Part shown: one piece after another, positions 34,078 to 45,651 of the stretch
How the letters are laid out: every line of letters starts with the position of its first letter
Numbering within the stretch: position 1 is the first letter of the stretch
Assembly (NCBI RefSeq): GCF_029873635.1
Contig: NC_080426.1
Coordinates: 53,148,093-53,212,092 of the forward strand
Direction: 5' to 3'
DNA length: 64,000 nt
Source of the DNA: Malania oleifera
Taxonomy: Eukaryota > Streptophyta > Magnoliopsida > Santalales > Ximeniaceae
Translations under genes and position numbers: made by a program
The notes under the pieces: generated by a model
Database searches by the model: none
Told to the model about the DNA's origin: nothing
Seen by the model: the letters and a program-made list of their open reading frames with translations, nothing else

Positions 34078-34759
34078 ATCTCCACATTTTTAATGATGAC
34101 AAACAAGGAGTAAAGATAAATGTTTTATGAAAAATAAAGTACTCCCCCTTAGTATGAACATTGATAAGCGAGCCATATAAAAATAAAATACTCCCCCTTG
34201 CTATAAGCCATAGAAAATTTATCATGTGTTTCATATATGTTGCGAGCCATAGGAAGTGCAAGCCATAGAAAGTTCATCATATATACATGTCAATTTAAGT
34301 TCACATGTTTCATATATCCTTCCATTGTTCACATCAAGTTCTTTCATTTGTTAAGTTCACATGTGGTTCTTCAAGTTCTCATGTTGTAGTTCCATGTTCT
34401 CATGTAGGTTCTCATATAGGCATATGTAGGCATCAAGTGTTCATTATGATCTCTATTATAGTTCATCAAGATCTCCAAGATCTCTATATATTTTATCTTT
34501 TCTAAGAACTCTCTCCCCTTTTTTCATTAGTCAAAAAAAGTAACAAGATTATGAAGAACCATCAATAAGTCATTCTTATAACAGAAGGTAATCAGTTCAA
34601 AGAAACAATACATAAAAGTTTCATATGTTCCCATACAAAAATAGAAATATAACAAAAAGCTGCATTGTAGCATGATTACAGACATTTGAAGTATATAAGT
34701 CTTGATACTTTATCACAAAAAAAAATTCAGTGTCCTAAGATAGGTAGTTTCTAACTATC

Positions 34760-36004
34760 CTAATCTTCTACTTCAGAACCATCTCCTTGTTCTTCTTCTC
34801 CTCCTTCTTCTTCTTCTTCATCATCATCATCATCATCATCTCCACTTGGAGGAGTAGAGCTAATGTCCATAGGATCACTTCCCTTAGAGGATTTGGCATG
34901 ATATTGTTCTATATGAGTGACCAGTTTGTCAAGTGATGTGACTTTTTCTTTAATGTTATGAAGTCCAGTGCGTACTTCATATGAAAAGTTGGAGAAATCC
35001 TTTTGAAAGTATAAAAACCATGAAGGTGTGTCTTGAGATGAGCCAAGCTCTTGTGTAGAAGAAGATTGTTCGGCTATTGATACTGGTGCAGAGGCTGAGG
35101 CTAAGGCTAAAGTTGAGGCTACTGCAAAGGCAGATGGTGCATATATAGTCCTTCCTATTTTTAAGTACCATCCTGAACTTCCCTTATCATACCCCATCTT
35201 CTTGAGAGAAGTCTCATTGAAAAAATCATATCAAGTTCTTTTTATGAAAAACTCAGAGATATTGGTAATATTAAGAAGAGTAAAGAGAAGAGTAAGAATT
35301 CCTCCATAAGGAAGAATAACTCTATTAGATTACAGCTTGGTCCACATCCACCTAACAATTAAACTAGCCAAGTCTAGTTTCTTGCCTTTAAGCAGACACC
35401 AAAGAACAAAGCGTTTGATATAAGAAAGATGATCAAAAGAGCCTTGTTTTGGTATGATATTGTTTGAAACTAGTTTATGGAGAATCTGGCCTTTTAAATT
35501 CAGTTTCTTGTACAATGGACGATATGCAAAATAAATGGGTTCATTTTCCATTATTAGTGGAAGAAAAGCTTCAGGAGTGAATCCTTGTTCTAGGATCCAA
35601 GATTGAGCAAACATAGGATAGTTAAATTCTCCCGTAGTAATTTTGAAAATGGAAGACAATATTTCAGAATTCAGCAATATTTTCTTTCCTTTAACTTCCG
35701 ACAAAAAAATTCCATTTTCATATGCCATATTTGCATATAAGATTTTGACCAAATGAGGAAAACAGATTTTGGGTTGTTGAGTGATGAAATCAAGCTAACC
35801 AATATCATGAAACAATGAAAGGATTTCTGGAAATTCAGTAGTGAAGAATGATACATCCCAGATTTTACCTAAGATTGGTTCTATAGAACTTAGTGAGTTT
35901 CGATAATGGATTTGAACTTAAGGAGCAACCAACCATTTGTCAATATTTTGAGTATCCTTCCCTGATGAAGAACCCTTGTTTGCAGTCTGCTTGATTTGAG
36001 GCAT
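34760..36004 (-). pseudogene. Third ORF of the SIRE element (env-like position, plant transposon protein-like)
   Basis: Starts MPQIKQTANKGSSSGK at 36004 and ends in a strongly acidic tail of Asp and Glu (34850-34760). The central part (35752-35330; SEILSSIFKITTGEFNYPMF, FVLWCLLKGKKLDLASLIV, RWMW) resembles the domain often annotated as putative plant transposon protein in ORFs downstream of SIRE pol. That domain link is from memory. The stretch between it and the tail contains an Ala/Ser-rich run. Stops interrupt at about 35920, 35795, 35330 and 35240. SIRE elements were called env-like for an ORF in this position, but I see no signal peptide or membrane anchor here, so an envelope role is not supported. 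Function unknown. Confidence 0.7.
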
Positions 36005-36273
36005 GAAGACACGAGATTTTGGGTACCCTAAGTTTCATGGGATGAATCTTTGTAAGGTAGAGACTTCGGATTGAAGTGAGAATGAGAGAAGATGAAGAGT
36101 GAGGTGTTCGGATGAATAAAGCAAACAACTTTAGAAGTTTGAAGTTAGGGTTTAGTGAGCTAAAGGTATTTAAACCCCGCGACTTCAGATGTCTAAAGCT
36201 TAGGTTTAGTCATCTAAACCTGTCTGCTATAGTGCTCAAACGTCTAAGGTGTGAAGTTCAGATGTCTGAAGTG
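36005..36273 (-). promoter_or_regulatory. Internal repeat array plus TATA-like box and CT-rich leader before the third ORF
   Basis: Reading on the minus strand: four palindrome units of the same type as in the U3 (36273-36181; TTCAGATGTCTGAAG, CTCAAACGTCTAAG, TTTAGTCATCTAAAC, CTTCAGATGTCTAAAG as written on the plus strand), then GGTTTAAATACC (36176-36165), then about 150 nt of pyrimidine-rich leader (CTTCATCTTCTCTCATTCTC) and the ATG at 36004. This order copies the U3-TATA-leader layout of the LTR. The promoter role is inferred. Confidence 0.55.
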
Positions 36274-36545
36274 TATAAAAATTTTGAAAGTTCACTTCTA
36301 ATACACTTCTCTGCTATGGATTAGCCCAAGTTCTCTCCTCATATGTATAAATCTTTCTTCACTTGGGGGTTTTGTAAAAATGTCAGCCCATTGATCACTT
36401 GTATTTATAAATTCAAGAATTATATCCTCTTTTTGAACATGATCTCTTAAAAAATGATGTCTTATGTCTATATGCTTAGTTCTTGAGTGTGAAATAAGGT
36501 TTTTAGATATGTTTATGGCACTTGTGTTAGCACACTTTATTGGTA

Positions 36546-39500
36546 TTATTTATATTCTAGATTGAAATCTTTTAGTTGTTGTTTCATATATAAGATTTGT
36601 GCACAACAGCTTTCCACTGCCACATATTTAGCTTCGGCGGTTAATAAGGCTATAGAATTTTGTTTCTTTGAGAACCATGATACTAAGGATTGTCCTAAAA
36701 AGTGACATGTCCCACTTGTACTTTTCCTATCAATTTTACATCCGGCATAATCAGCATCGGAGTAACTTATCATATTAAAATCAGTGTCCTTTGGATACCA
36801 TAAACCTAGATCAAGTGATCCTACCAAGTACCTAAGAATTCTTTTAACGGCTATTAAGTGAGATTCCTTAGGTGCTGATTGAAATCTAACACACATACAC
36901 ACACTGAACATAATATCAGGCCTACTACCAGTTAAATATAGTAAGCTACCAATAATTCCTCTATAGTGTGTTATGTCTACTTGTTTTCTTTTTTCATCTC
37001 TATCAAGACTTGTGGTTGTACTCATAGGAGTTCCTATGGGTTTACTTTGTTCCACATCAAACTTTTTTAGCATATCCTTGATGTACTTAGTTTGATTTAT
37101 GAAAGTTCCATTTTTAGCTTGTTTTATTTGTAAACCTAGAAAATAATTTAACTCCCCCATCATACTCATCTCAAATTCTTTTTGCATACATGTGGCAAAT
37201 TCCTTGCATACATCTTCATTTGTAGCTCCAAATATAATATATTCCACATATATTTGAACTATTAGCATATCTTTGTTTTTGGTCTTAATGAATAAAGTAC
37301 TATCAACCATTCTTCTTGTAAATTCATATTTAAGTAACAATTTACTTAACCTCTCATATCAAGCTCTTGGAGCTTGTTTCAAACCATAAAGGGCTTTTGT
37401 CAATTTGAATACATGGTTTGGATTTTTAGAATTTTCAAAACCTAGAGGTTGTTTGACATACACTTCTTCATTTATATATCCATTTAAGAATGCACTCTTT
37501 ACATCCATTTGATATAGCTTAAAATATTTAAGGGCTGCATAAGCTAAAAGCATCCTAATTGCTTCCATCCTCACCACCAGGGCAAAGGTTTCATCATAAT
37601 CAATTCCTTCTTCTTGATTATATCCTTGTGCTACTAACCTAACTTTATTTCTTATAACAATTCCATTTTCATCCTTCTTATTTCTAAACACCCTTTTTGT
37701 TCCAATGATTGATTTATCTTTGGGTTTAGGAATAAGTTCCTATACTTGACTTCTTTTGAATTGGTTCAGTTCCTCCTGCATAGCTATAATCCAAGAATCA
37801 TCATTTAAAGCATCTTCCATGTTTTTGGATTCATCTTGGGATAAAAAGGCATAATGATTACAAATATTTTTTAGTGAGGCTCTAGTGGTTATTCCTTTTG
37901 ATGTTTCACCAAGAATTGTTCTTTTGGGTGTTTTTTTTTTATCATATTTCCATTCTTTAGGAAGTTTCTGATTTTCTGTAAAGTTATAATTTGGAACATC
38001 ATCATTATTTTCTTCTTTTATTTCAAGGTCTTCTTCTTTTTGTGAAGTATCTTCTCTTTCATCATTCATATCTTTACTGTCATAATTATTTGATTCATCG
38101 AAAGTTATATGAATTGATTACATCATTGTAGAAGTTCTTTTACTATAAATCCTATAAGTTTTACTATTTGTAGAATAACCTAGGAAGATACCTTCATCCG
38201 ACTTTGCATCAAACTTTCCTAAATCAATTTTAGTATTAAGTATAAAACATATACATCCGAATACATGAAAGTAGGAAATATTAGGTTTTCTATCTTTCCA
38301 AAGTTCATATGGTGTTTTATCTATTTTTGATCTTATTGATACTCTATTTACAATATAACATGCTGTATTTATAGCTTTTGCCAAAAAATATTTAGGTAAA
38401 TTATTTTCATTAAGCATTGTTCTTGCCATTTCTTGTAGAGTTTTATTTTTCCTTTCAACAACTCCATTTTGTTGTGGAGTTCTAAGAGCTAAAAAATAGT
38501 GAGTTATTCCATATTCATTACAAAATTTATCAATTTCCTTGTTTTTAAACTCTCTTCCTTGGTCACTTCTAAAGCTTGTTACATTATATCCTTTCTCATT
38601 TTTTAATTCCTTGAATAAGGTTATTAATTGGTTACAAGCTTCACCTTTGTTTGCTAAAAATATTACCCAAGTAAATCTTGAATAATCATCTACTATTACA
38701 AAAGTATATTGTTTTCCTCCTAAGTTTAAAGTTCTAGTTGGACCAAATAAGTCTAGGTGCAAAAGTTCTAGAGGTTTTTTGGTGGATATGTATTTTTTCT
38801 TTTTGAAGCTTGTTTTTACTTGCTTTCCCTTTTGACATGCATCACACAACTTGTCTTTTATGAATTTAGTATTTGGTAGTCCTTTTACTAGATTTTTCGT
38901 AGATAATTTGGATAGTAAGTCCATGCTAGCATGACCTAGTTTTCTATGCCATAACCAACTTACTTCATTCATAGTTGTCAAACAAGTTATGTTTTGATTT
39001 GCTAAGTTCTCAAGATTTATGCAATAAATATTATTTATTCTATGATCCATAAACAAAGTTTCTTTATTTTTAGGATTTTGGATAACACATTTTTCTTTCA
39101 TGAAAATTACTTTGAACCCTTTATCACTTAGTTGACTAATACTTAAAAGATTATGTTTTAGTCGTTCGACTAATAGCACATTATCTATAGTGAGTAAAGG
39201 CTCTTCACCAATTTTTTTGATATCAACAATTTTACCTTTGGCATTGTCGCCGAAGGTGACGTATCCCCTATCCTTTTGTTTTAAAGTAGTGAACTTGGTC
39301 TCGTCACCGGTCATATGGCTTGAGCACCCGCTATCCAAGTACCATTTGTCCGTTGTCGTTGTTGTCCTAAGGCAAACCTACAATGAGGGATACTATGTGT
39401 TAGTTTTTGGAACCCAAATTCTTTTGACTTTCTTTGTTTTGTTGTTAGTTTCACTATTTGTTTTCCATTCTCCTTGAACTTTAACATATTTTCTTTTTAA

Positions 39501-41144
39501 TGGGCAATTAAACATCACATGACCTTTAGTCTTACACATATAGCAAGTATTGTGTTCATGTTTGTTATTTGATGAAGTGCTAGCATAATACTTAGCTTCC
39601 TTAACAAAGTATCCCATGTATAGCCTTTTATTCCTTTTATTTGCTTTACCGTTGTAGCCTATTCCTTCTTTGTTCCCATGAAGTCTTTGCTGTCCAATCA
39701 TCTTTTCAAAGTTTTCTTTACCTTTGGTAAAATTATAGATAATCTTTTCTTTATCCTCAACTACCTTTTTGAGTTCATTTATTTCTAGATCCTTCTTAAT
39801 CAAGTTATCATTATGAGTTTTATCTAACTTTTGTTTTGCTATACTTATTTCTTCTTCCAACTTCTTAATACAAGTATTTCTTTCTTCTTCAATAGCTTTG
39901 AATGATTCAAGTTGCTTCACTTGTTCTTGATTTTGATTTTTCAAAGTTATATTTCTTTTAGAAACTTTTATGAATCTTTTATGTAGTGAGAATAATTCAG
40001 CTTGTAATTCCTTATAAGAAGGCAAACTATCACACGACTCATCACAAGACTCACTTTGAGATTCGATTGAAGAGTAGTAAGAATTTACCTCTTCGTCATT
40101 CGCCATGAAGCATATATTTGTCATCTCTTGTTCACTTGATTTGATTTCAGTTTTGCTGGAGCTGGAGTCATCCCAAGTAGCCTTCATAGCTTCCTCCTTT
40201 TTCTTCTTGTCTTTCTTGAACAATGGGCAGTCCAGTTTGATATGCCCTGGTTTTTTGCAATGATAACAAATTGGTGGTTCATTCTTACCTTTATTTTCTT
40301 TCTTACTTGTCTCTCCTTTTTCGGTTTTCTTTTTATTAAACTTTCTAGGAAACCTTTTATTTCTTCTTTAGAATTTTCCTAATCTCTTGGTAATGAATGC
40401 CAATTCATCTTGATCTAAGTCACTAGTTTCACTTTCTTCTTCACTCGTGCTGTGGCTAGATGCTTTTAGTGCTATAGATATTTTATGCTTTGGTTCAGGA
40501 TTCCTTTTTTCAAAGCCATTTCATAGGTGAGAAGTGAGCTATAAGTTCATCCAAAGAAGTAGTCTTGAGGTTTCTACCTTCCGTGATCGCTGTAGCCTTT
40601 GGTTCCCAAATAGAGGGAAGGCCTCCTAGAATTTTTTTGATCATTTCATACGTAGTATAGGTTTTTCTTAAGGCACTTAAGGAGTTTATTATGTGGGTAA
40701 TTGAGATTGTTTTATCAGAATTCATCTTGAATGGTTCATATTACTTGTTAACATGTCTATCCTATTATCTCTAACATCAACGGTTCCTTCATAAGTTACT
40801 TCTAGTTTGTCCCAAATCTCCTTAGCTGTTTTGCAAGCCATGACTTGGTTAAATTCATTAGTATCTAATGCACAATATAATGCATTTATAGAACTTGCAT
40901 TTATTTGAAGCATTTTATAATCTAAGTCGGTCATATCTTTCTTTTCTTTTGGAATATGTTTTCCATCTACTATCTTATTGGGGATAAGATTTCCATCCAT
41001 AATGACTTCCCATGCTTTCCAATCCAAGTGTTGGAGATATATTTCCATTCTCTTTTTCCAGAAGGTATAATTGTGTCCACAAAAGATTGATTGATGGGTT
41101 GAGGATTGGCCTACACCGAAGGGTGGTACTCAAATATTTTCCAT
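36546..41144 (-). pseudogene. gag-pol of the SIRE element, disabled
   Basis: From ATG 41144 (codon 5 is TGA): Gag core (to about 40510, frameshift and TAA near 40740), knuckle CYHCKKPGHIKLDC (about 40262-40221), long coiled coil (40050-39700), second knuckle CYMCKTKGHVMFNC (about 39545-39504), protease-type DSGCSSHMTG (39336-39307), integrase zinc finger HRKLGHAS...CDACQKGK (38950-38830), integrase core with LLHLDLFGP, FRSDQGREF and QQNGVVERKN (38760-38440), then RT from about 37690 and RNase H (SDADYAG, 36760; DRKSTSGTC). The RT box expected as YVDD reads YVEY (about 37251-37240), removing both catalytic Asp. Stops at about 38118, 38070, 37740 and 37359 break the frame. Two knuckles separated by a coiled coil are an unusual Gag layout compared with short copia Gags. 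Confidence 0.88.
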
Positions 41145-41200
41145 GAGATCTTCTTATAGTTTCTTGTTTGGAATTTATATAAATAGGCTTTGATACCAAT

Positions 41201-43032
41201 TGAAATTAGGAATAACTTCCCAAAAGGGGGGGAGGGGGGAGGGGTGAATTGGATTTTTTTAATTTTAATGATTTTTAAACTTTTGCTTATGATACTAAGA
41301 AAAACAAAATCACACTTGAAAATATTGAAATTTAAATTAACAAACATATCAATGAGACAAAAGTAATTCAACCACTCAACCAAGAATATTAGTGCTTTTG
41401 GTAATTTCCCTGTAAATGTTTACCACCTTCTTTGAGTAAGCTCTTAGTATGCACTTCTCTTGATTAAGATTTTCGCAGATTAACCAACGTACTCCCTTTT
41501 GGAATTTCGCAAACGGTTAATCAAAACGTACTTTCTAAGTATCAAGAGTCTTTGTTTCTTTCTCACTTTAAAACCTGCAACTTGCACTTTTAAATCATAC
41601 AATAACAGCAAGTGCAGAATATAGAAAGTAAAGAAGAGAGAAAAACACAAGCTTTTTACGAGGTTCGGCTTCAACACAGTCTACGTCCTCGCCCTTGGCA
41701 AAACACCGAAGGATTCCATTGTAGCAGTTCCGTTACCGGGTGGAACAATGCCTGTTTACAACCACTCCTTGGCCAAGGCTAGAGCCCGCCTTCTCCAAAC
41801 AATATACCCTTGTTTGGTCAACGATCCAATAGCCTGGAATCATCCAAAATCTACAAGATTGATATCAAAAAGCTGGTGGACAAGAGAAGCTCACACAAAG
41901 AGCAAATTAATACAAATTGAAAATTATGTACTTCAAAAGATAAATATCAAGAAAGAAATAAAATTTTGAAGCTTTAACATAGATTTCATCAAATTCCTTT
42001 TCTCCAGATGAGAAATCAGTAATCTTTCTTCAGGAATTGATGAGTAAGAAAATTAGAACCACAATACTTTCAGCTTGCAAGAGATTGATCAGGGAGAGAT
42101 TTTGAGAGCAAGAGAGCTTGAGAGAATTTCAATGCTTGGTATACTTTTGATTTACACGAACCATGTATTTGTAGGCTTCCAAGCAAGTTTCCTTGTTGCA
42201 AGAGTTTCCTTAAAGGATTTCCCAAATTGTTAGAAAATTTGGGGTTCAAACAACTATAATTTAAAAAATAAGATTTTTAAAAATTTGCCCGTTGAACAGT
42301 GTTTAGATATCTGAGGTTTCGAGGTCAGACGTCTGAAGTTCCTGAAACCCTTTACAAATTGAACTAGATACAAGGTTAGATGTCTGAAGATAGGGCTCAG
42401 ACGTCTAAGGTGCCAAGTTCAGATGTTTGAAGTTGCGAGTTCAGATGTCAAAACTACTGCTGCTTGTTTTTGTTTTGATCTATAAAATCTTCAGAAGTCT
42501 GCACTTAATCTTCAAATGTCTGAACATGAAGTTCAGTCATCTGAAGTTGCTACTTCAGATATCTGAATAGAAAAATTCAGTCATCTGATATGCCAAGAAC
42601 CTGTTTTAGAAAATATTTTTCTTTAAAAACTGATTTGCTCTTATATGATTTTTACAAGACTTGTTTCAATATTCTTTAAATAAGTCTTCAAGTCCTTATA
42701 ATCTCTTGAAAGAACTTCAAAACATATTTCAAACGATATTTTAGCTTTTGAAATACTTACAACATATTTCCTAAAACATTGTATGACAAGCTTGATATTC
42801 TCCTTAATCTGGCTTTTGAAATTCTTTGCTTGAGCTGCAAATGTTTCAGTTTCTCTTTGTATCATTGATTAGTTTTGATCTTTTCTTGAACCATACTTGA
42901 GCTTTACTTGAACCATACTTGAACTTTACTTTGAACCATTTTTCCTGAAACATAAAAACTCAACCTTTCCAAGTCAAATAGTCCTTTGTTTGTTATCACC
43001 AAAACCGATTGAAAAACCTTGCTAGGCCAACA
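41201..43032 (-). repeat. 5' LTR of the nested SIRE element
   Basis: 1832 bp, same ends as the 3' LTR. Palindrome array 42300-42600; conserved block at 41693-41655. Followed on the minus strand by AT and the primer-binding site. Confidence 0.9.
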
Positions 43033-45651
43033 CTAATAAAATTTTAGTTATCTCTCTAGGCTTAAGTACTGTTGATCATAAGTCCTTATTCATTTAGTGC
43101 TTGTTTGTAGACATCTCTCCTGTAATCGAAATTAGAGGCATTCTCTAAGGGAATCATAGTTGAGCTTAATACATAAAAATTCTATAATTTGGTTCATCAT
43201 CCCATCCATAGGAAAGCTTTACCATACCACGATCATATCAGGTAAAGATCCATCCTCTCATTGGTTCGTATCTTTGCTCCAAAATTGTGATCATATTTTA
43301 AGGGATACTTTCCAATCACCAAAGAGCTACAGTTAAAATTCATATACTCTTCAGTGCTCTTTACTAAAATAGTTGGGACAATATCTTTATACTTCCTATC
43401 CTGGAAAATGTCCTGCCTATCCTATATACTCTTCCGAACCTAACACAAACTTAAATTGATAAGAGTATCTATCTTTTAATTCTTTCCCAAGCTCTCAAAA
43501 TTTATATAAAATCATTTAAAGCTTCATCCTCATGAATTAAGCTAAGTGGCTAAAATGTTTAATATAGGTTTCAATCTAGATGATAGAAAAAAATTCATAG
43601 AAACCTATGCATGATCCTTAAAATTCAAAACTATTTGAACTTGTGTCTCTCACTTGTTAGGATTCATAAAGAAAAGAGGCAATGTAGGCTTAGTTCTTTT
43701 AAAGAAATATCCATTGTGACTTTTTGGTCCAATAAGCCTAAAAAATTAAAGCCAAGATTAAATCATTAACAACTTAAAACACTTGGCTAAGTAATTAGAA
43801 AATAAGAAAAGACATAAATTAAATAACTGCATAACTCAGTGGGAGCATTTCTCTTTCATGAATATATATATTAAATGCTCTCATGATTTTTATCTTTTAT
43901 GTCCATATATCTAAATGAATAAATATACTACACTGAACTCAAGTCTATTCTCTATTCTCCACTATTTACATTATTTGATGGATAGACTATATTTATGAAT
44001 TGATAATTGCTACCTGATTGCATGCTTAGTCTAAAATGCCTCCTACATGGCTGATGCAGTGAATGTGCATTGCGTATTGATAGTTGATATAGGTTCTCGC
44101 ATGCTCAAACTGAATTATTTTGAATTGATTGCTTGAATCTATAAGGTTTTGATGCATGAAAATTTGGGAAATGTCTTATGTACAGATCGGTTTGCTGCCG
44201 AAATTTCGATGGAATTTTTTCCCAGACCAAAACCTTGTGTTAAAGATGATTATGATAAAATAAATGTTAAAATAATTTTTTTGAAAGGATGAGTGAAAAC
44301 TAATTGAAAATTATATTTCATCCTTGCATAATCATCAAGTAGTTAGAGGAGCTAAGCTCCATCCCCAGAGAAAGAGCTTAAAAGACCCATATGCATCATC
44401 TTAATTTCTTTTGAAATATTGAGGCTCTTCAGAGAACCTTGAACATCATATCCAATTCTTAAAGATCTATAAACTCATATAGATTGTTCTCAGTTATGAG
44501 CATTATAGATATACCTTAATATCTATTTCTGATGCATTTGTGACCTATAAGGACGACTATACCAATAAGGGATAAATGTAGTTAATAAATATTCACCATA
44601 GTTGATTTAAAAGACTTAAACTGATTTCTTATACTACTTGGCCTATTAAATGAAAGTAATTATTGATGAGTATAAGTAGTTTATTTCATCTGAGCACGTA
44701 CTCAAATTTATAGGGGGAGTCCTTGAAATTAAATTTCCATTGTGTTAAGCTCTCCAACATGTCTAGCTTAGATATGTCTCAAATGTAGTGTGGCATGTGC
44801 TTAAATGTGTTATTCTTATTGCGAATCATAAGTTGAAATATGTTGTTGTTGCCAAAATCATCTGTGTTTCCATGAGATCCTTGTTTTAAATTCTTTGATA
44901 TCTTTAGGATTGTTATGGTTTTGTTTTTTTGGTCATGCTTAATTTTGTACTTAAATGAAATACAGGAAAAATAGTGCTTGCATTGACTTTAAAGTTTGTT
45001 TTTTAGCAAGCACACCTTTAGTAATTTTTTGCAAACATCATAAGGGGGATATATATTTACTTACATAGATTTTTATTTATGGAAAGATCTAATTTCAAAG
45101 CTGAAACTCTTTATATCTTGCCCTATTATTATATCCATATATATGTTTTTGAATTGCATAACTGGTTTGGTGGTTTCACATGAAAATATATACAAACCTA
45201 TTAGACTAAATTTATTCACAAATCCACTCTTTGGTATCATATGCTGCATATTCTAAACTCCATTCTATTTGCGAGTCTTATATATTGTTTAAACTACAAT
45301 GATTTGTGAATATTTCTAGTTTGACCTGGTTGGTTATGACATTTTAAATTTAAAAGACTAGTTATACTTTTGTGTACTTAATTGCCATATTTTTTTCCCC
45401 TTTTGCTGATGACAAAAGGGGGAGATGTGTTATAAGAGCAAAATTAATCTTTTCTCCCTGAACTTTTGTTATTCAATTTGAAAATGATACAACTGAAATT
45501 TAATGCATAACTTGGAATATTCTAATGTCTTCATATTTGTATGTGAACTTTATTAAATATCATTTTCTAGTTGTGCATATTGTTAGGGGGAGCATTGTCA
45601 GGCGAACCCACATTTTGCTCTTGTGTTTGTTATCATAAAAAAGGGGGAGAA
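43033..45651 (+). other. 3' non-coding segment of element B, second part
   Basis: It begins with the right CTAAT copy. No gene. It parallels 21740-24484 of element A block by block (AAATTAGAGGCATTCTCTAAG, CATCCCATCCATAGGAAAG, AAGAGGCAATGTAGGC, GGTCCAATAAGCCTA, GCAAACATCATAAGGGGGAT), then ends with a purine-rich AAAAAGGGGGAGA tract directly before the LTR. Confidence 0.7.

Larger units (their letters stand above)
32247..43032 (-). mobile_element. Nearly complete SIRE-type Ty1/copia element with a third ORF
   Basis: 10,786 bp on the minus strand: 5' LTR 43032-41201, primer-binding site TGGTATCAAAGCC (41198-41186), gag-pol 41144-36546, an internal repeat array with promoter-like text (36273-36005), third ORF 36004-34760, polypurine tract (34092-34078), 3' LTR 34077-32247, perfect CTAAT target duplication. 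Size, LTR length (1.83 kb), gene order and an ORF after pol fit the SIRE/Maximus lineage. Every coding part has stops or frameshifts and the RT catalytic box is changed, so the copy is dead. The LTRs differ by scattered substitutions of a few percent, clearly older than the chromovirus at 10230. Confidence 0.92.

Noticed and set aside
34760..36004. Envelope protein in the third SIRE ORF
   Set aside because: No signal peptide or membrane-anchor segment is visible; the central part resembles a plant transposon-protein domain, so no envelope role is claimed.
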